This document shows positions 28,152 through 37,658 of a stretch of DNA of 41,050 bases, one piece after another (position 1 is the first letter of the stretch; each line of letters begins with the position of its first letter). The translations under genes were made by a program, and so were the position numbers. Origin of the DNA: Pokkaliibacter plantistimulans (lineage in GTDB: Bacteria; Pseudomonadota; Gammaproteobacteria; Pseudomonadales; Balneatricaceae); assembly GCF_003194385.1 (NCBI RefSeq), contig NZ_LAPT01000066.1, positions 1 through 41,050 of the forward strand, in the 5' to 3' direction. A model generated the notes under the pieces. The model saw nothing but the letters and a program-made list of their open reading frames with translations. It was not told where the DNA came from and searched no databases.

Positions 28152-29468
28152 ATGTTCAATGCTCTGGCGGGGTTGCCACGCACCGTCTGGCTGATCGGCC
28201 TGATCAGTCTGGTCAATGACAGTGCCAGTGAGATGCTGTATCCGCTGATGCCGCTGTATCTGGCATCGGTACTGATGTCTGGCCCCAAGGTACTGGGGCT
28301 GATTGAAGGCATCGCCGAAGCAACGGCGAGCCTGCTCAAGCTGTTCTCCGGGGTGATCGTTGACCGCACCCGGCGCAGCAAGATCTGGATTGTGCTGGGC
28401 TACGGTCCGGCCAGTCTCGGCAGGCCGCTGATTGCCTTTGTCAGCAGCTGGCCGTGGCTGCTGCTGATTCGCTTTACGGACCGGGTCGGCAAGGGGCTGC
28501 GGACCTCTCCCCGTGATGCCCTGCTGGCGGCCAGTGTCAGGGCGGATCAGCACGGGCTGGTGTATGGCCTGCATCGCGCCATGGACAACGCCGGGTCGGT
28601 GATCGGGCCGCTGATTGCCGCCCTGCTGCTGGGGATGCAGATGTCATTGCAAGACATCTTCCTGTGGTCGGCACTGCCTTCGCTGTTGTGCCTGCTGCTG
28701 GCACTGATGATCCGCGAACCCGAACCTGCCAAAGCAGCGGGCCGTGAGCACCGCTTTGACTGGCGGCTGGGTGACATGCCGCCGGTATTTCGCCGTTATC
28801 TGCTGGTCATGGCGCTGTTCACCCTGGGTAACTCATCCAACATGTTCCTGCTGTTGCGGGCCGGTGAGATGGGCGTGGAGCCCGCCGAGATTCCCTTGTT
28901 ATGGGCGGCGGTCTCGCTGGTGGCCACGGTGCTGTCGACGCCCCTGTCTGCGCTGTCTGACCGGGTCGGACGGGTACGGATGCTGATGGCGGGCTATCTG
29001 GCCTATGCCCTGTTTTATCTGGGCATGGGCATGATCAGCCACGATGGCTGGGTGATGTTTGCCCTGTTCGGCTTCTACGGCGTCTTTGTCGCCGCCACCG
29101 AGGGAGTGGAAAAAGCGCTGGTGGCCGACATCGCGCCAGCAGGGCGGCGTGGCACAGCCTTTGGCTGGTTCAATCTCACCGCCGGCGCTTTTCTGTTACC
29201 TGCATCCATCGTGTTCGGCTGGCTGTATGAAGGTTTCTCGCCGGTGGTGGCCTTTGTCTGGTCGGGCAGCTGTGCGCTGCTGGCCACCGTATTGCTGGGG
29301 GTATGGGTAGGGCCGGCGAAGGTCAAGGCCCTGCGTCAGCAACTGCTGGCCGCCGAACAGGCCTCGTCAGCCGTCACAGTGCCGTCAGCCGACACAGTGC
29401 CATCAGCGGCCACCGCACAGTCAGAGCGTGACAGCAAAGTGTCATCGCCCGATGGGAACCTGAGCTGA
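28152..29468 (+). CDS. MFS transporter
   Basis: The protein has 438 residues with 10-12 hydrophobic segments. The loop 2-3 MFS motif is present as SGVIVDRTRRSK, and the second half has ALSDRVGRVRML. DRVGKGLRTSPRDALL and AMDNAGSVIGPL occur in a recognisable subgroup of bacterial MFS exporters of unknown substrate. The C-terminal tail (about 395-425) is hydrophilic with a small repeat of the VPSA-TVPSA kind. GAGGAG lies just upstream of the ATG. A perfect 10-bp inverted repeat (29479-29502) separates it from the next gene. Confidence 0.85.
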   Translation: MFNALAGLPRTVWLIGLISLVNDSASEMLYPLMPLYLASVLMSGPKVLGLIEGIAEATASLLKLFSGVIVDRTRRSKIWIVLGYGPASLGRPLIAFVSSWPWLLLIRFTDRVGKGLRTSPRDALLAASVRADQHGLVYGLHRAMDNAGSVIGPLIAALLLGMQMSLQDIFLWSALPSLLCLLLALMIREPEPAKAAGREHRFDWRLGDMPPVFRRYLLVMALFTLGNSSNMFLLLRAGEMGVEPAEIPLLWAAVSLVATVLSTPLSALSDRVGRVRMLMAGYLAYALFYLGMGMISHDGWVMFALFGFYGVFVAATEGVEKALVADIAPAGRRGTAFGWFNLTAGAFLLPASIVFGWLYEGFSPVVAFVWSGSCALLATVLLGVWVGPAKVKALRQQLLAAEQASSAVTVPSADTVPSAATAQSERDSKVSSPDGNLS

Positions 29469-29478
29469 CCATCCGCGC

Positions 29479-29502
29479 GCAGCAGATCGGACGATCTGCT
29501 GC
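29479..29502. terminator. Perfect inverted repeat after the MFS gene
   Basis: GCAGCAGATC (29479-29488) pairs with GATCTGCTGC (29493-29502) across a 4-base loop, 11 bases after the MFS stop. No T-run follows, so terminator function is uncertain. Confidence 0.4.
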
Positions 29503-29521
29503 ATCCTGACAGGAGCAGCCC

Positions 29522-30274
29522 ATGCCACATTTCGTCAAACACCGCCGTCGCGGCAGCAAGGCACTGATCTGTGAAGCGCAGGGGCTGGCATTACTGCGTG
29601 ACACCCTGCGGGCCGCCGGCAATCAACTGCTGCAGATACCAGAGGTCTATGCCGTCAGCGAAGTGCGGATGGAGCTGCAGCTGATCGAACAGGCTCCGCA
29701 GCAGAGCGCCCTGATGGCGCAGCTGGGGCAGGGGCTGGCACGCCTGCATCAGCTGCCGATGGAGCGGTACGGGCTGGGCTATGACAACTACATCGGCCTC
29801 GCCCCGCAGGCCAATGGCTGGTATCAGGACTGGGGACGATTCTTTGTCGAGCGGCGTCTGCAGCGGCAGATTGCCGCCATCGAAGATCAGGCCATAAGGC
29901 GACGTTTTGACGGCGAACTGCGGCATTATCAGCACCGTTTGACTGATTTTCTCCATCAGCACTGTGCCCAGCCCAGTCTGGTACACGGTGATCTGTGGTC
30001 GGGCAACGTGCTGTTCGGCCACGATCAGGTATGGCTGATTGATCCGGCCGTGCACCATGCCGACCGCGAGGTCGATCTGGCCATGACGGAGCTGTTCGGC
30101 GGGTTCTCCATCGAGTTCTATCAGGCCTACGATGCCGTCTTCCCCCGTTCAGCGGTCTATGACCTCAAGCGGCCGCTGTACAACCTGTATCACTACCTCA
30201 ATCACTTCAACCTGTTTGGCCCGTCCTATCTGCCGGGGTGTGAACGGGGGCTGGCGGCGCTGGCGAGCCTGTAA
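29522..30274 (+). CDS. Fructosamine-3-kinase-like protein, short N-lobe
   Basis: The protein has 250 residues. Members such as E. coli YniA (about 286 residues) phosphorylate ketosamines on glycated proteins or small molecules. The catalytic loop HGDLWSGN and the metal-binding IDPAVHHADREVDLAM are intact. EAQGLALL, GYDNYIGLAPQ and YHYLNHFNLFG also match. The protein begins at the position of the ATP-binding FFVK strand, so about 40 residues of N-lobe, including the glycine-rich region, are missing. The DNA upstream cannot encode them. AGGAG precedes the ATG. It may be a natural short variant or a truncated kinase. Confidence 0.8.
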   Translation: MPHFVKHRRRGSKALICEAQGLALLRDTLRAAGNQLLQIPEVYAVSEVRMELQLIEQAPQQSALMAQLGQGLARLHQLPMERYGLGYDNYIGLAPQANGWYQDWGRFFVERRLQRQIAAIEDQAIRRRFDGELRHYQHRLTDFLHQHCAQPSLVHGDLWSGNVLFGHDQVWLIDPAVHHADREVDLAMTELFGGFSIEFYQAYDAVFPRSAVYDLKRPLYNLYHYLNHFNLFGPSYLPGCERGLAALASL

Positions 30275-30421
30275 GCGTGTGCTCACAAGCACGCTCCACG
30301 AACCTGCATCCTTTCCGGCTTTTGCCAAAACGCACAATCAGGTTGCATGAACGCTGGTTGCATCGGTGACGATCAGCATCTATTCCTTTATGAATGTGCG
30401 AACAGGCAGGAGAGGGGGGTC

Positions 30422-31525
30422 ATGGATACCCTGATCAATGGGAGCAACGGGGTGCTAGCGCTGCTGTTTGACCAACACAGCATTCCGGCCTGGCTGGCTG
30501 CGCTGGTGCTGCTCCTGCTGGCGGCGGCGGTGCTGATTCTGCTGGTGTTCGTGGCCCGTCATCAGCGCTATATCGAACGTACTAACCGTGAACTGTTGCT
30601 GGCTAATCGTCGCCTGTCGCTGGCCACCTCGGTGGCAGGCGTAGGCATCTGGGAATGGGAAAAGGAGACCGACCAGCTGCTGTGGAACCCGGTGATGTAC
30701 CGCATCTACGGCCTGCCGCCAGAGCGCAGGCTGAGTATTGACAGCCTGCGTGCATGGATTCTGCCGGATGACTGGCAGCGCATGAAGGCGCTGTTCCAGT
30801 CGGCTCTCAGCAGTGGTCGCAATGAGCTGACCTTCTCCATTATCCGTGATGACGATGGCAGCATGCGCCACCTGCACGCCACCTGCCACTGGGTACACAC
30901 CGGCCGTCGTCATCGCCTGATCGGCACTCAGGTGGATATCACCGCAGAGTACACCGCCCGGCAGCAGATCTATCGCGAAGCCTATCAGGATGCCCTGACC
31001 GGCCTGCCCAACTCCCGTGCCCTGCGCATGCAGCTGCATGCCGGTTTGCAGCAGGCCCGTCAGCAGGGGCTGATGCAGGGCGTATTTTTTATCGATCTGG
31101 ACGGCTTCAAGAAGGTCAACGATACCCTTGGCCATGATATTGGCGATCTGTTGCTGAAGGGTGCTGCCGGGCGCATGCGGCAGGTGTTGCGCCAGACCGA
31201 TCATGTCTACCGGCTGGGTGGTGATGAGTTTGTGGTGTGGATTGCCCACCTGCGGCAGGACGAAATCACGGTGCTGGAAACCATCGCCAGCAAGCTGATC
31301 GAGACCCTTTCGCAGCCGTTCCACTTTACTCCTCTCAAGAGCGGAGAGGTCGAGTGCCGGGTGTCTGCCAGCGTGGGTATCGCCACCAGTCCGGACGATG
31401 CCGATGAGCTGGAAGCCCTGCTCAAGGCCGCGGATGTGGCTATGTATCAGGCCAAGAAAGGCGGTAAGAACCAATTCCGCCGCTTTCAGGCAGGCACGGC
31501 CGTTGAGCAGCAGGCGGGCGCTTAA
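30422..31525 (+). CDS. Membrane-anchored PAS-GGDEF diguanylate cyclase
   Basis: The protein has 367 residues from the ATG at 30422, which has GGAGAGGGGGG upstream. An ATG 25 codons earlier lacks support. One membrane helix (about 22-48, PAWLAALVLLLLAAAVLILL) is followed by a PAS-like domain (about 60-190) with GVGIWEWEKETDQLLWNP. The GGDEF domain (about 200-355) has DALTGLPNSRAL, the active site RLGGDEF and an intact I-site RQTD. It should make c-di-GMP under feedback control. It lies 180 bp before the Tad pilus locus on the same strand, so it may feed c-di-GMP into adhesion, although no direct link is visible. Confidence 0.9.
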   Translation: MDTLINGSNGVLALLFDQHSIPAWLAALVLLLLAAAVLILLVFVARHQRYIERTNRELLLANRRLSLATSVAGVGIWEWEKETDQLLWNPVMYRIYGLPPERRLSIDSLRAWILPDDWQRMKALFQSALSSGRNELTFSIIRDDDGSMRHLHATCHWVHTGRRHRLIGTQVDITAEYTARQQIYREAYQDALTGLPNSRALRMQLHAGLQQARQQGLMQGVFFIDLDGFKKVNDTLGHDIGDLLLKGAAGRMRQVLRQTDHVYRLGGDEFVVWIAHLRQDEITVLETIASKLIETLSQPFHFTPLKSGEVECRVSASVGIATSPDDADELEALLKAADVAMYQAKKGGKNQFRRFQAGTAVEQQAGA

Positions 31526-31704
31526 GTCAGCGGCTGCTATTGAACACTTCTTACCTGTCTTAAACGTTAATGGTGCCAATCACGCCAATTTATCCAGTTT
31601 CATGGACAGCTTTTTTAGCCTGTCCTAATTTAAATTTATCGGCGATAGCGTCAGGAAGTCCTATCTGCGGCCCAGGTTTTAACTGAACCCTTGAGGTAAT
31701 AGCC

Positions 31705-31914
31705 ATGAACCTTGTACGTCGAATCCAGTATCAATCCCACCTGTTTTTCACTCGCCTGTTGTATGAAGAGAAGGGAGCCAGCGGTATCGAATATGCGCTG
31801 ATTGCTGCCATGGTGGCAGCGGTCGTGGCGTTGTTCGTGCCGGGTGTCAGCGACAGCGTCAAAACTATCTTCAATACCATCATTACTGCCCTCGGTGGCA
31901 CAGCCGTTAGCTGA
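31705..31914 (+). CDS. flp: Flp-type pilin
   Basis: The protein has 69 residues. A basic leader of about 24 residues is followed by the Flp motif KGASGIEYALIAAMVAAVVALF. Cleavage after the glycine would leave ASGIEY, with the pilin Glu at mature position 5 and the adjacent Tyr. The rest is a hydrophobic helix and a short tail. Such pilins polymerise into tight-adherence fibres. GAGG is present upstream of the ATG. It begins the Tad locus, and the prepilin peptidase gene follows by 31 bp. Confidence 0.92.
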   Translation: MNLVRRIQYQSHLFFTRLLYEEKGASGIEYALIAAMVAAVVALFVPGVSDSVKTIFNTIITALGGTAVS

Positions 31915-31945
31915 CAGAAGCTTCGGGTCAGCGGAAACGGCAGTC

Positions 31946-32371
31946 ATGACCCTGCAAGTGCTTAGTCTGCTGCTGATGCTGTGGACGGGTTGGCAGGACC
32001 TGCGCAGGCAGCGCATCCCCAATCTGGCACTACTGGCGTTGCTGGCCTGTGCCCTGTTGTACCTGTACGGATACGGACAGCTGCTGGGCGGCGCCACGGC
32101 TGAGCTGAAAGACATCCTGCTGGCGTTGCTGCTGGTGGCGGCGCTGACGCTGCCCGGCATGGCGCTGGGGCAACTGGGCGCCGGCGATGTGAAGCTGCTG
32201 TGGGTGTTGTGCTGGGTGTTTTCCCTGCCGCAGCTGCTGCTGGTGATGGTGGCGGGGTTTCTGCTGCTGGCCTGCAGTAGCCGCTGGATGGTGCAGCGAC
32301 CGCTGCCGCTGGCGCCCTGTCTGACTCTGGCGGGGCTGCTGGTGTGGCTGGGGGGAGAATATGGACGTTAG
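31946..32371 (+). CDS. tadV: Tad prepilin peptidase (TadV/CpaA)
   Basis: The protein has 141 residues and is a short type A24 aspartic protease. The two catalytic aspartates lie in WTGWQDLRRQRIPN and GAGDVKLL (GxGD). Four or so membrane helices are visible. ATG 31946 is chosen because the frame further upstream overlaps flp. It should cleave Flp and TadE-type prepilins. The TAG stop is formed at the left edge of an inserted inverted-repeat element (32368-32513), so its C-terminus may have been altered by that insertion. Confidence 0.88.
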   Translation: MTLQVLSLLLMLWTGWQDLRRQRIPNLALLALLACALLYLYGYGQLLGGATAELKDILLALLLVAALTLPGMALGQLGAGDVKLLWVLCWVFSLPQLLLVMVAGFLLLACSSRWMVQRPLPLAPCLTLAGLLVWLGGEYGR

Positions 32372-32513
32372 AACGTATTCACGATATCGCGAGCTAGAGC
32401 CAGGCAAGGCGAAAGGCGCTGAGGAAGCGGAGTTTACCTGTCGTAAATGAGCATTCCGAACCGCTTTTCAACGCCGCATGGCCGACGCGCAGCAGATCGT
32501 GAACACGTTCTGA
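32368..32513. repeat. Inverted-repeat element inserted at the start of tadE (MITE-like)
   Basis: GAACGTATTCACGAT (32371-32385) is repeated inverted at 32496-32510 with one mismatch. The match extends to TYA on the outside, giving ends at 32368 and 32513. The interior carries AAGCGGAGTTTA (32425-32436) and TGAGCATT (32448-32455), as in the element at 28-244. Removing it exactly (140 or 146 bp) joins ATG 32361 in frame to the TadE coding sequence, which supports an insertion event. Confidence 0.7.
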
Positions 32514-32986
32514 GACCGCCGCTGGCCGGGCGCTGGCAAACAGGCAGTGCCGGTATCGAATTCGTGCTGGTGTTTCCGCTGTTCTTCATGATTTTTTACG
32601 CCATCACCAACTATGGCCTGATCTTCACCGCTGCACAGCTGATGCAGTACGCCGCCGAGGAAGGATTGCGCCGCAGTATCGACTACGTCGATGAAGAATG
32701 CCTGTTCAGTGCTGCCAGCTGCAGCAGCGATGAGGTCCGGCAGGAAGTGCTGAACGAGACCCGTGCGGTGATCGGCAATGTCGCGCAGGGCAGTAATGCC
32801 GGCAGCCTTGGCACCCTGTTCGGCCAGTCGCTGGACGATGCCCTGACCATTACCGCCAGTGAAGACAGCAGTGGCGGCTGCTGTGTGCTGTCACTGGTCT
32901 ACAACTACGCCGATTTTCCCTTTGTACCGCCACTGGTGTTGCCGGTACCGGCACAGCTGAATATCACCGCCAATCTGAGCCTGTAA
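32447..32986 (+). CDS. tadE: TadE-like pseudopilin
   Basis: The protein has 179 residues as it stands. The TadE domain begins GSAGIEFVLVFPLFFMIFYA, with the prepilin-type Glu after the glycine, and continues through TNYGLIFTAAQLMQYAAEEG. The remainder is a periplasmic domain containing paired cysteines. About 21 N-terminal residues are encoded by the inserted element, whose ATG (32447) is the only visible start. The nearest GGAG is about 14 bases upstream, so initiation may be weak. Without the element, translation would start at ATG 32361, overlapping the tadV end. The pilin leader is basic enough in either form. Confidence 0.82.
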   Translation: MSIPNRFSTPHGRRAADREHVLRPPLAGRWQTGSAGIEFVLVFPLFFMIFYAITNYGLIFTAAQLMQYAAEEGLRRSIDYVDEECLFSAASCSSDEVRQEVLNETRAVIGNVAQGSNAGSLGTLFGQSLDDALTITASEDSSGGCCVLSLVYNYADFPFVPPLVLPVPAQLNITANLSL

Positions 32987-33020
32987 CCGGCGCGGATGTG
33001 AACCGAGGTGAAAAGAACTG

Positions 33021-33908
33021 ATGCAAGGACGAACCCTGACCCTGATTGCCGCGCTGCTGTTTGCCCTGGCGCTGGCGCTGGGCTTCTACAGCCTGACACT
33101 GGGCGACAAGAAGGCCCCGCCGCCACAGATTCAGGCACCGACCCTGACCATCTGGCGCTTCAGCGAAGATGTGCCCGCAGGCAGCCTGCTGCAGCTGGAT
33201 ATGCTCAGCGAGCAGCAGGTCGATGAACGTGAAGTAGACGATGTGGCGGACGCCAAAGCGGTGCTGGGGCGGGTGCTGGCGACAGCGGTGAAGGAGGGGC
33301 AACGCCTGCAGAACAGTGTGCTGGCGGCCGAGCGGCCCATGCTGGATGGTCTGGAGCCGGGCTTTCGTGCGGTGGCCATCAAAGTGGATGAAGTGACCGC
33401 GGTGGGTGGGCATGTGCAGGCCGGTGATCGGGTCGATGTGCTGTTCTACCTGCGGGCCAACAAGGAAAGCGGCGAGTCCACCAGTGCCCGGCGGCTGTTT
33501 ACCGATCTCAGGGTGTTGGCTTATGGCGATCAGGTTGCCAGCCCGCGCACGGGCAGCCCGGGTGAGAAGGGCCGTCAGACCCGTGAACGCTCGGCGGTGC
33601 TGGCGGTGCCGCAGAGCAGTGTGGCCGAGCTGCTGCTGGCGGCCAGCAGTGGTGAGCTGCAACTGGCAGTGATTGGCCCGCGGGAACAGCACAGCGGTAG
33701 CAGTGAGTTGACGGAACCCCCCGTCACCCTGGCCCGTTTCGGTAGCGGTGAAGCCGGGCCGCCCGCCCCTGCAGTACAACCCAGCCTGCCGGTAGCGCTG
33801 GCAGCGCCCGTACCGGCAGCCGCACCCGTGGTGAAAACGAAAGTCAGCAGCCAGCCTGCGGGGCTGGAGGTGTTGCTGGGGGAGGAGAAGGTCATGCTGC
33901 GACCTTAG
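33021..33908 (+). CDS. rcpC: Tad pilus assembly protein RcpC (CpaB)
   Basis: The protein has 295 residues. One N-terminal membrane helix (about 5-27) is followed by a SAF domain containing FSEDVPAGSLLQLDML and GRVLATAVKEGQRLQ. The RcpC/CpaB block GFRAVAIKVDEVTAVGGHVQ and AGDRVDVLF follow. The C-terminal 70 residues are proline- and alanine-rich and probably span the periplasm toward the secretin. GAGGTG lies about ten bases before the ATG. It is followed by rcpA, its usual partner. Confidence 0.9.
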   Translation: MQGRTLTLIAALLFALALALGFYSLTLGDKKAPPPQIQAPTLTIWRFSEDVPAGSLLQLDMLSEQQVDEREVDDVADAKAVLGRVLATAVKEGQRLQNSVLAAERPMLDGLEPGFRAVAIKVDEVTAVGGHVQAGDRVDVLFYLRANKESGESTSARRLFTDLRVLAYGDQVASPRTGSPGEKGRQTRERSAVLAVPQSSVAELLLAASSGELQLAVIGPREQHSGSSELTEPPVTLARFGSGEAGPPAPAVQPSLPVALAAPVPAAAPVVKTKVSSQPAGLEVLLGEEKVMLRP

Positions 33909-33969
33909 CAGGTCGTGAACATCGATCTGCGTTACCGGCAATAGCCCCATGGAGGGGTGTCACAGAAGG

Positions 33970-35253
33970 ATGCGCTTTGTGTTGGATAGCTCTGTGTTAG
34001 CCGATGTTGGCCTGACTGACGTCACTTATCCGCAACGGTCGCGCTCAAGCCGTCTGAGCCTGCGGGCAGTGGTGCTGTGGTTGCTGAGCGCCTGCCTGAC
34101 ACTGCTGGCGCCCTGGAGCTGGGCGCAGCAGGAGATCAATGTGGCGGTCGGTGGCCAGCAGTCGTTCGATCTGCCCAGCGGCGTGATCCGGCTGGCGGTG
34201 GGCGACCCCAGTCTGGTCGGCATCAAGCTGCTGTCACGGGAGCAGGCCCTGCTGACCGGCAAGGCGGTAGGCATCACCACGCTGCAGCTGTGGCAGCGCG
34301 GCAGCCAGACGCCGACCCTGTTCAGCCTCCGGGTATTTCCCACCGGGGTGGCCCATGACAACGTGCAGGTGCAGACCGACATCCGCGTGGTGGAGATCAG
34401 CAAGGAGGCGCTGCACTCGGCAGGCTTCTTCTTTGGCAAGAATACCGGCAACACCACGCTGGCCATTGGCAGCGGTGCGCTGACCGGGGTGCAGACCAAT
34501 GACAGCGGTGGTTTTACCCTGCAGAGCAGCTCCGGTTTCCTGTCTGACAGCAGTGCTTTCAATATCGTCGCCGGAGATGCCAGCCGGGGGTTGCTGGCCA
34601 CCATCAGCGCCCTCAGCAGCAATGGTTACGCCTACACCCTGGCCGAGCCCAGTCTGGTGACGCTGTCCGGGCAGCAGGCGTTCTTTCTCGCCGGGGGCGA
34701 GTTTCCCTATCCGAAAAGCAACAGCAACGGCGATATCAGCGTCGACTTCAAACAGTTCGGCGTGCGCCTGAGTCTGACGCCGACCGTCATGGCCGACAGT
34801 CGCATCCTGCTGAAAGTGGCGCCGGAGGTCAGTGAGCTGAACTTTATCGACGGCCTGCAGACGTCCGGTGTGTCGGTGCCGGCCCTGACCGTCAGACGAA
34901 CCGATACCACGGTGCAGCTGGGGGATGGAGAGAGCTTTATTATCAGCGGGCTGGTCAGCCGCACCACCCTGAAAAATGCCGCACGGCTGCCGCTGCTGGG
35001 CGATCTGCCGATCATCGGTGCCTTTTTCCGCTCGACCCAGTTCCAGAGCAATGACAAGGAACTGCTGATGGTGGTGACGCCCCATCTGGTCAGACCCATC
35101 GCCCGCGATGCTCCTCTGCCTGCCTTGCCGGGAGAAATCTACCGGCAGTTCCAGCCGTCGTTCTTCAAGCTGGTGTTTCTCAACGCGGAACCGGGTCAGG
35201 CCACAGTTGGCATGCCCGCCGGTATGGGCTTCTCCGAAGGAGGCAGTCAATGA
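33970..35253 (+). CDS. rcpA: Tad secretin RcpA (CpaC)
   Basis: The protein has 427 residues from ATG 33970. The ATG at 33949 is the alternative. A signal peptide with core VVLWLLSACLTLLAPWSWA follows a basic N-terminus. The pilus N-domain reads LPSGVIRLAVGDPSLV and LLTGKAVGITTLQLW. The secretin domain has AEPSLVTLSGQQAFFLAGGE, LTPTVM, and the conserved ARLPLLGDLPIIGAFFRS with ELLMVVTPHLVRP. It forms the outer-membrane pore for the Flp pilus. Its stop overlaps the tadZ start (ATGA). Confidence 0.92.
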   Translation: MRFVLDSSVLADVGLTDVTYPQRSRSSRLSLRAVVLWLLSACLTLLAPWSWAQQEINVAVGGQQSFDLPSGVIRLAVGDPSLVGIKLLSREQALLTGKAVGITTLQLWQRGSQTPTLFSLRVFPTGVAHDNVQVQTDIRVVEISKEALHSAGFFFGKNTGNTTLAIGSGALTGVQTNDSGGFTLQSSSGFLSDSSAFNIVAGDASRGLLATISALSSNGYAYTLAEPSLVTLSGQQAFFLAGGEFPYPKSNSNGDISVDFKQFGVRLSLTPTVMADSRILLKVAPEVSELNFIDGLQTSGVSVPALTVRRTDTTVQLGDGESFIISGLVSRTTLKNAARLPLLGDLPIIGAFFRSTQFQSNDKELLMVVTPHLVRPIARDAPLPALPGEIYRQFQPSFFKLVFLNAEPGQATVGMPAGMGFSEGGSQ

Positions 35254-36347
35254 AAGTGCTGGCCTACAGTGAGACAAGTGAGATGCAGGAGGCCATTCGT
35301 CAGAGTCTGGCGGACGGCAATCAGGTGGTGTGGCTGCATGAGCTGGAACAGCTGGAGGCCAGCTTCGACTGGGCATCGGCACGGGTACTGATTCTGGTGG
35401 CCCAGCACTGGCCGGACCGCAAGCTGGAAGCCTTGCTGGAAGGGTTTCTGCCACGGCCGGTGGTAGTGCTGGACCAGACCGCCGAAGGGGCATGGCATAA
35501 CCGCGAGCCCAATCCCCATGTGCATCTGGTGGATCGTCAGGAGCTGGCCGACAAGCTCTATGCGCTGACCTCCCCGCAGGTGGACAACCCGCCGCACATG
35601 CTCGGCCTGTTTTCCTCACGCAATGACAGCGATGCCGCGCTGCTGGCGATCTGTACCGCCTGGAGCCTGCGCCGTCAGCATCAGGCGCGGGTGCTGGTGC
35701 TGGATCTGGCCATGCCACAGGCCGATGTGGCGGCCTATCTTGACCTGCCGATACACAACAACTTTGCCGATCTGGTCAGTGGCCATATCAGCATCGACAA
35801 GCTGGAGCGCGACCGCCGCGATGGCTCCAACCTGATCGATATCGACATCATCGGCCTGCCGCCGGAAAGCAGTCTGGCGCAGGTCACGGCCGAGGAAGTC
35901 AGCCGCACCCTGCAGGCGCTGTCCACCCGTTATGACCATCTGGTGGTCAACCTCAATGGCATGCAGCCGTCGCCCTTGCTGCGGCTGGTCGCGCGTGGCT
36001 GTGACCAGCACTGGGTGCTGGCTGATCAGAAGCACCTGAGCATTACCGCCGCCATCGAGATGGGCGAATACCTGCTGCAAATGGGGGTACGCCCCGGTGC
36101 GGTCGGGCTGGTGCTGGCGCCCTGTTACAAGGACGTGCTGCCGGATCAGCACACCATTGGCCAGCACAGTTCACTGCCGCTACGCGGCACCTTACCCTGG
36201 TCACCCCATTACCTCACCGCCATCAACGCCGGTACCCTGCTGCCGCCGCAGGGGGAGCTGCATGCCTATCTGCAGGCACTGGAGCTGATGCTGCATGCCC
36301 GCAAGGTCGAGCGCTGGTGGCGCAAGTTCAGCATTCGCTCCGCCTGA
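35250..36347 (+). CDS. tadZ: TadZ/CpaE-like ParA-family localisation protein
   Basis: The protein has 365 residues. A receiver-like N-terminal domain (about 1-120) precedes a MinD/ParA-type fold (about 120-350) with VLVLDLAMPQADVAAYLDL and VVNLNGMQPS. The usual P-loop KGGxGxT is missing. The corresponding segment reads FSSRNDSDAALLA, without lysine or the GK pair. Loss of the ATPase signature is known for some TadZ proteins, which act as polar landmarks. The gene overlaps rcpA by four bases and precedes tadA by 21 bases. Confidence 0.85.
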   Translation: MKVLAYSETSEMQEAIRQSLADGNQVVWLHELEQLEASFDWASARVLILVAQHWPDRKLEALLEGFLPRPVVVLDQTAEGAWHNREPNPHVHLVDRQELADKLYALTSPQVDNPPHMLGLFSSRNDSDAALLAICTAWSLRRQHQARVLVLDLAMPQADVAAYLDLPIHNNFADLVSGHISIDKLERDRRDGSNLIDIDIIGLPPESSLAQVTAEEVSRTLQALSTRYDHLVVNLNGMQPSPLLRLVARGCDQHWVLADQKHLSITAAIEMGEYLLQMGVRPGAVGLVLAPCYKDVLPDQHTIGQHSSLPLRGTLPWSPHYLTAINAGTLLPPQGELHAYLQALELMLHARKVERWWRKFSIRSA

Positions 36348-36368
36348 TGCTGAAGCGAAGGAGGCGTC

Positions 36369-37654
<1,286 letters not shown>

Positions 37655-37658
<4 letters not shown>

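Noticed and set aside
30455-31579. A 374-residue minus-strand frame antisense to the diguanylate cyclase
   Set aside because: The plus-strand protein has intact PAS and GGDEF motifs. The antisense product is Gln/His-rich without family features.
34234-35718. A 494-residue open frame on the minus strand, antisense to rcpA and tadZ
   Set aside because: Its start is low-complexity Pro/Ala sequence, it matches no family I know, and it lies over two clear genes. High GC leaves such antisense frames open.
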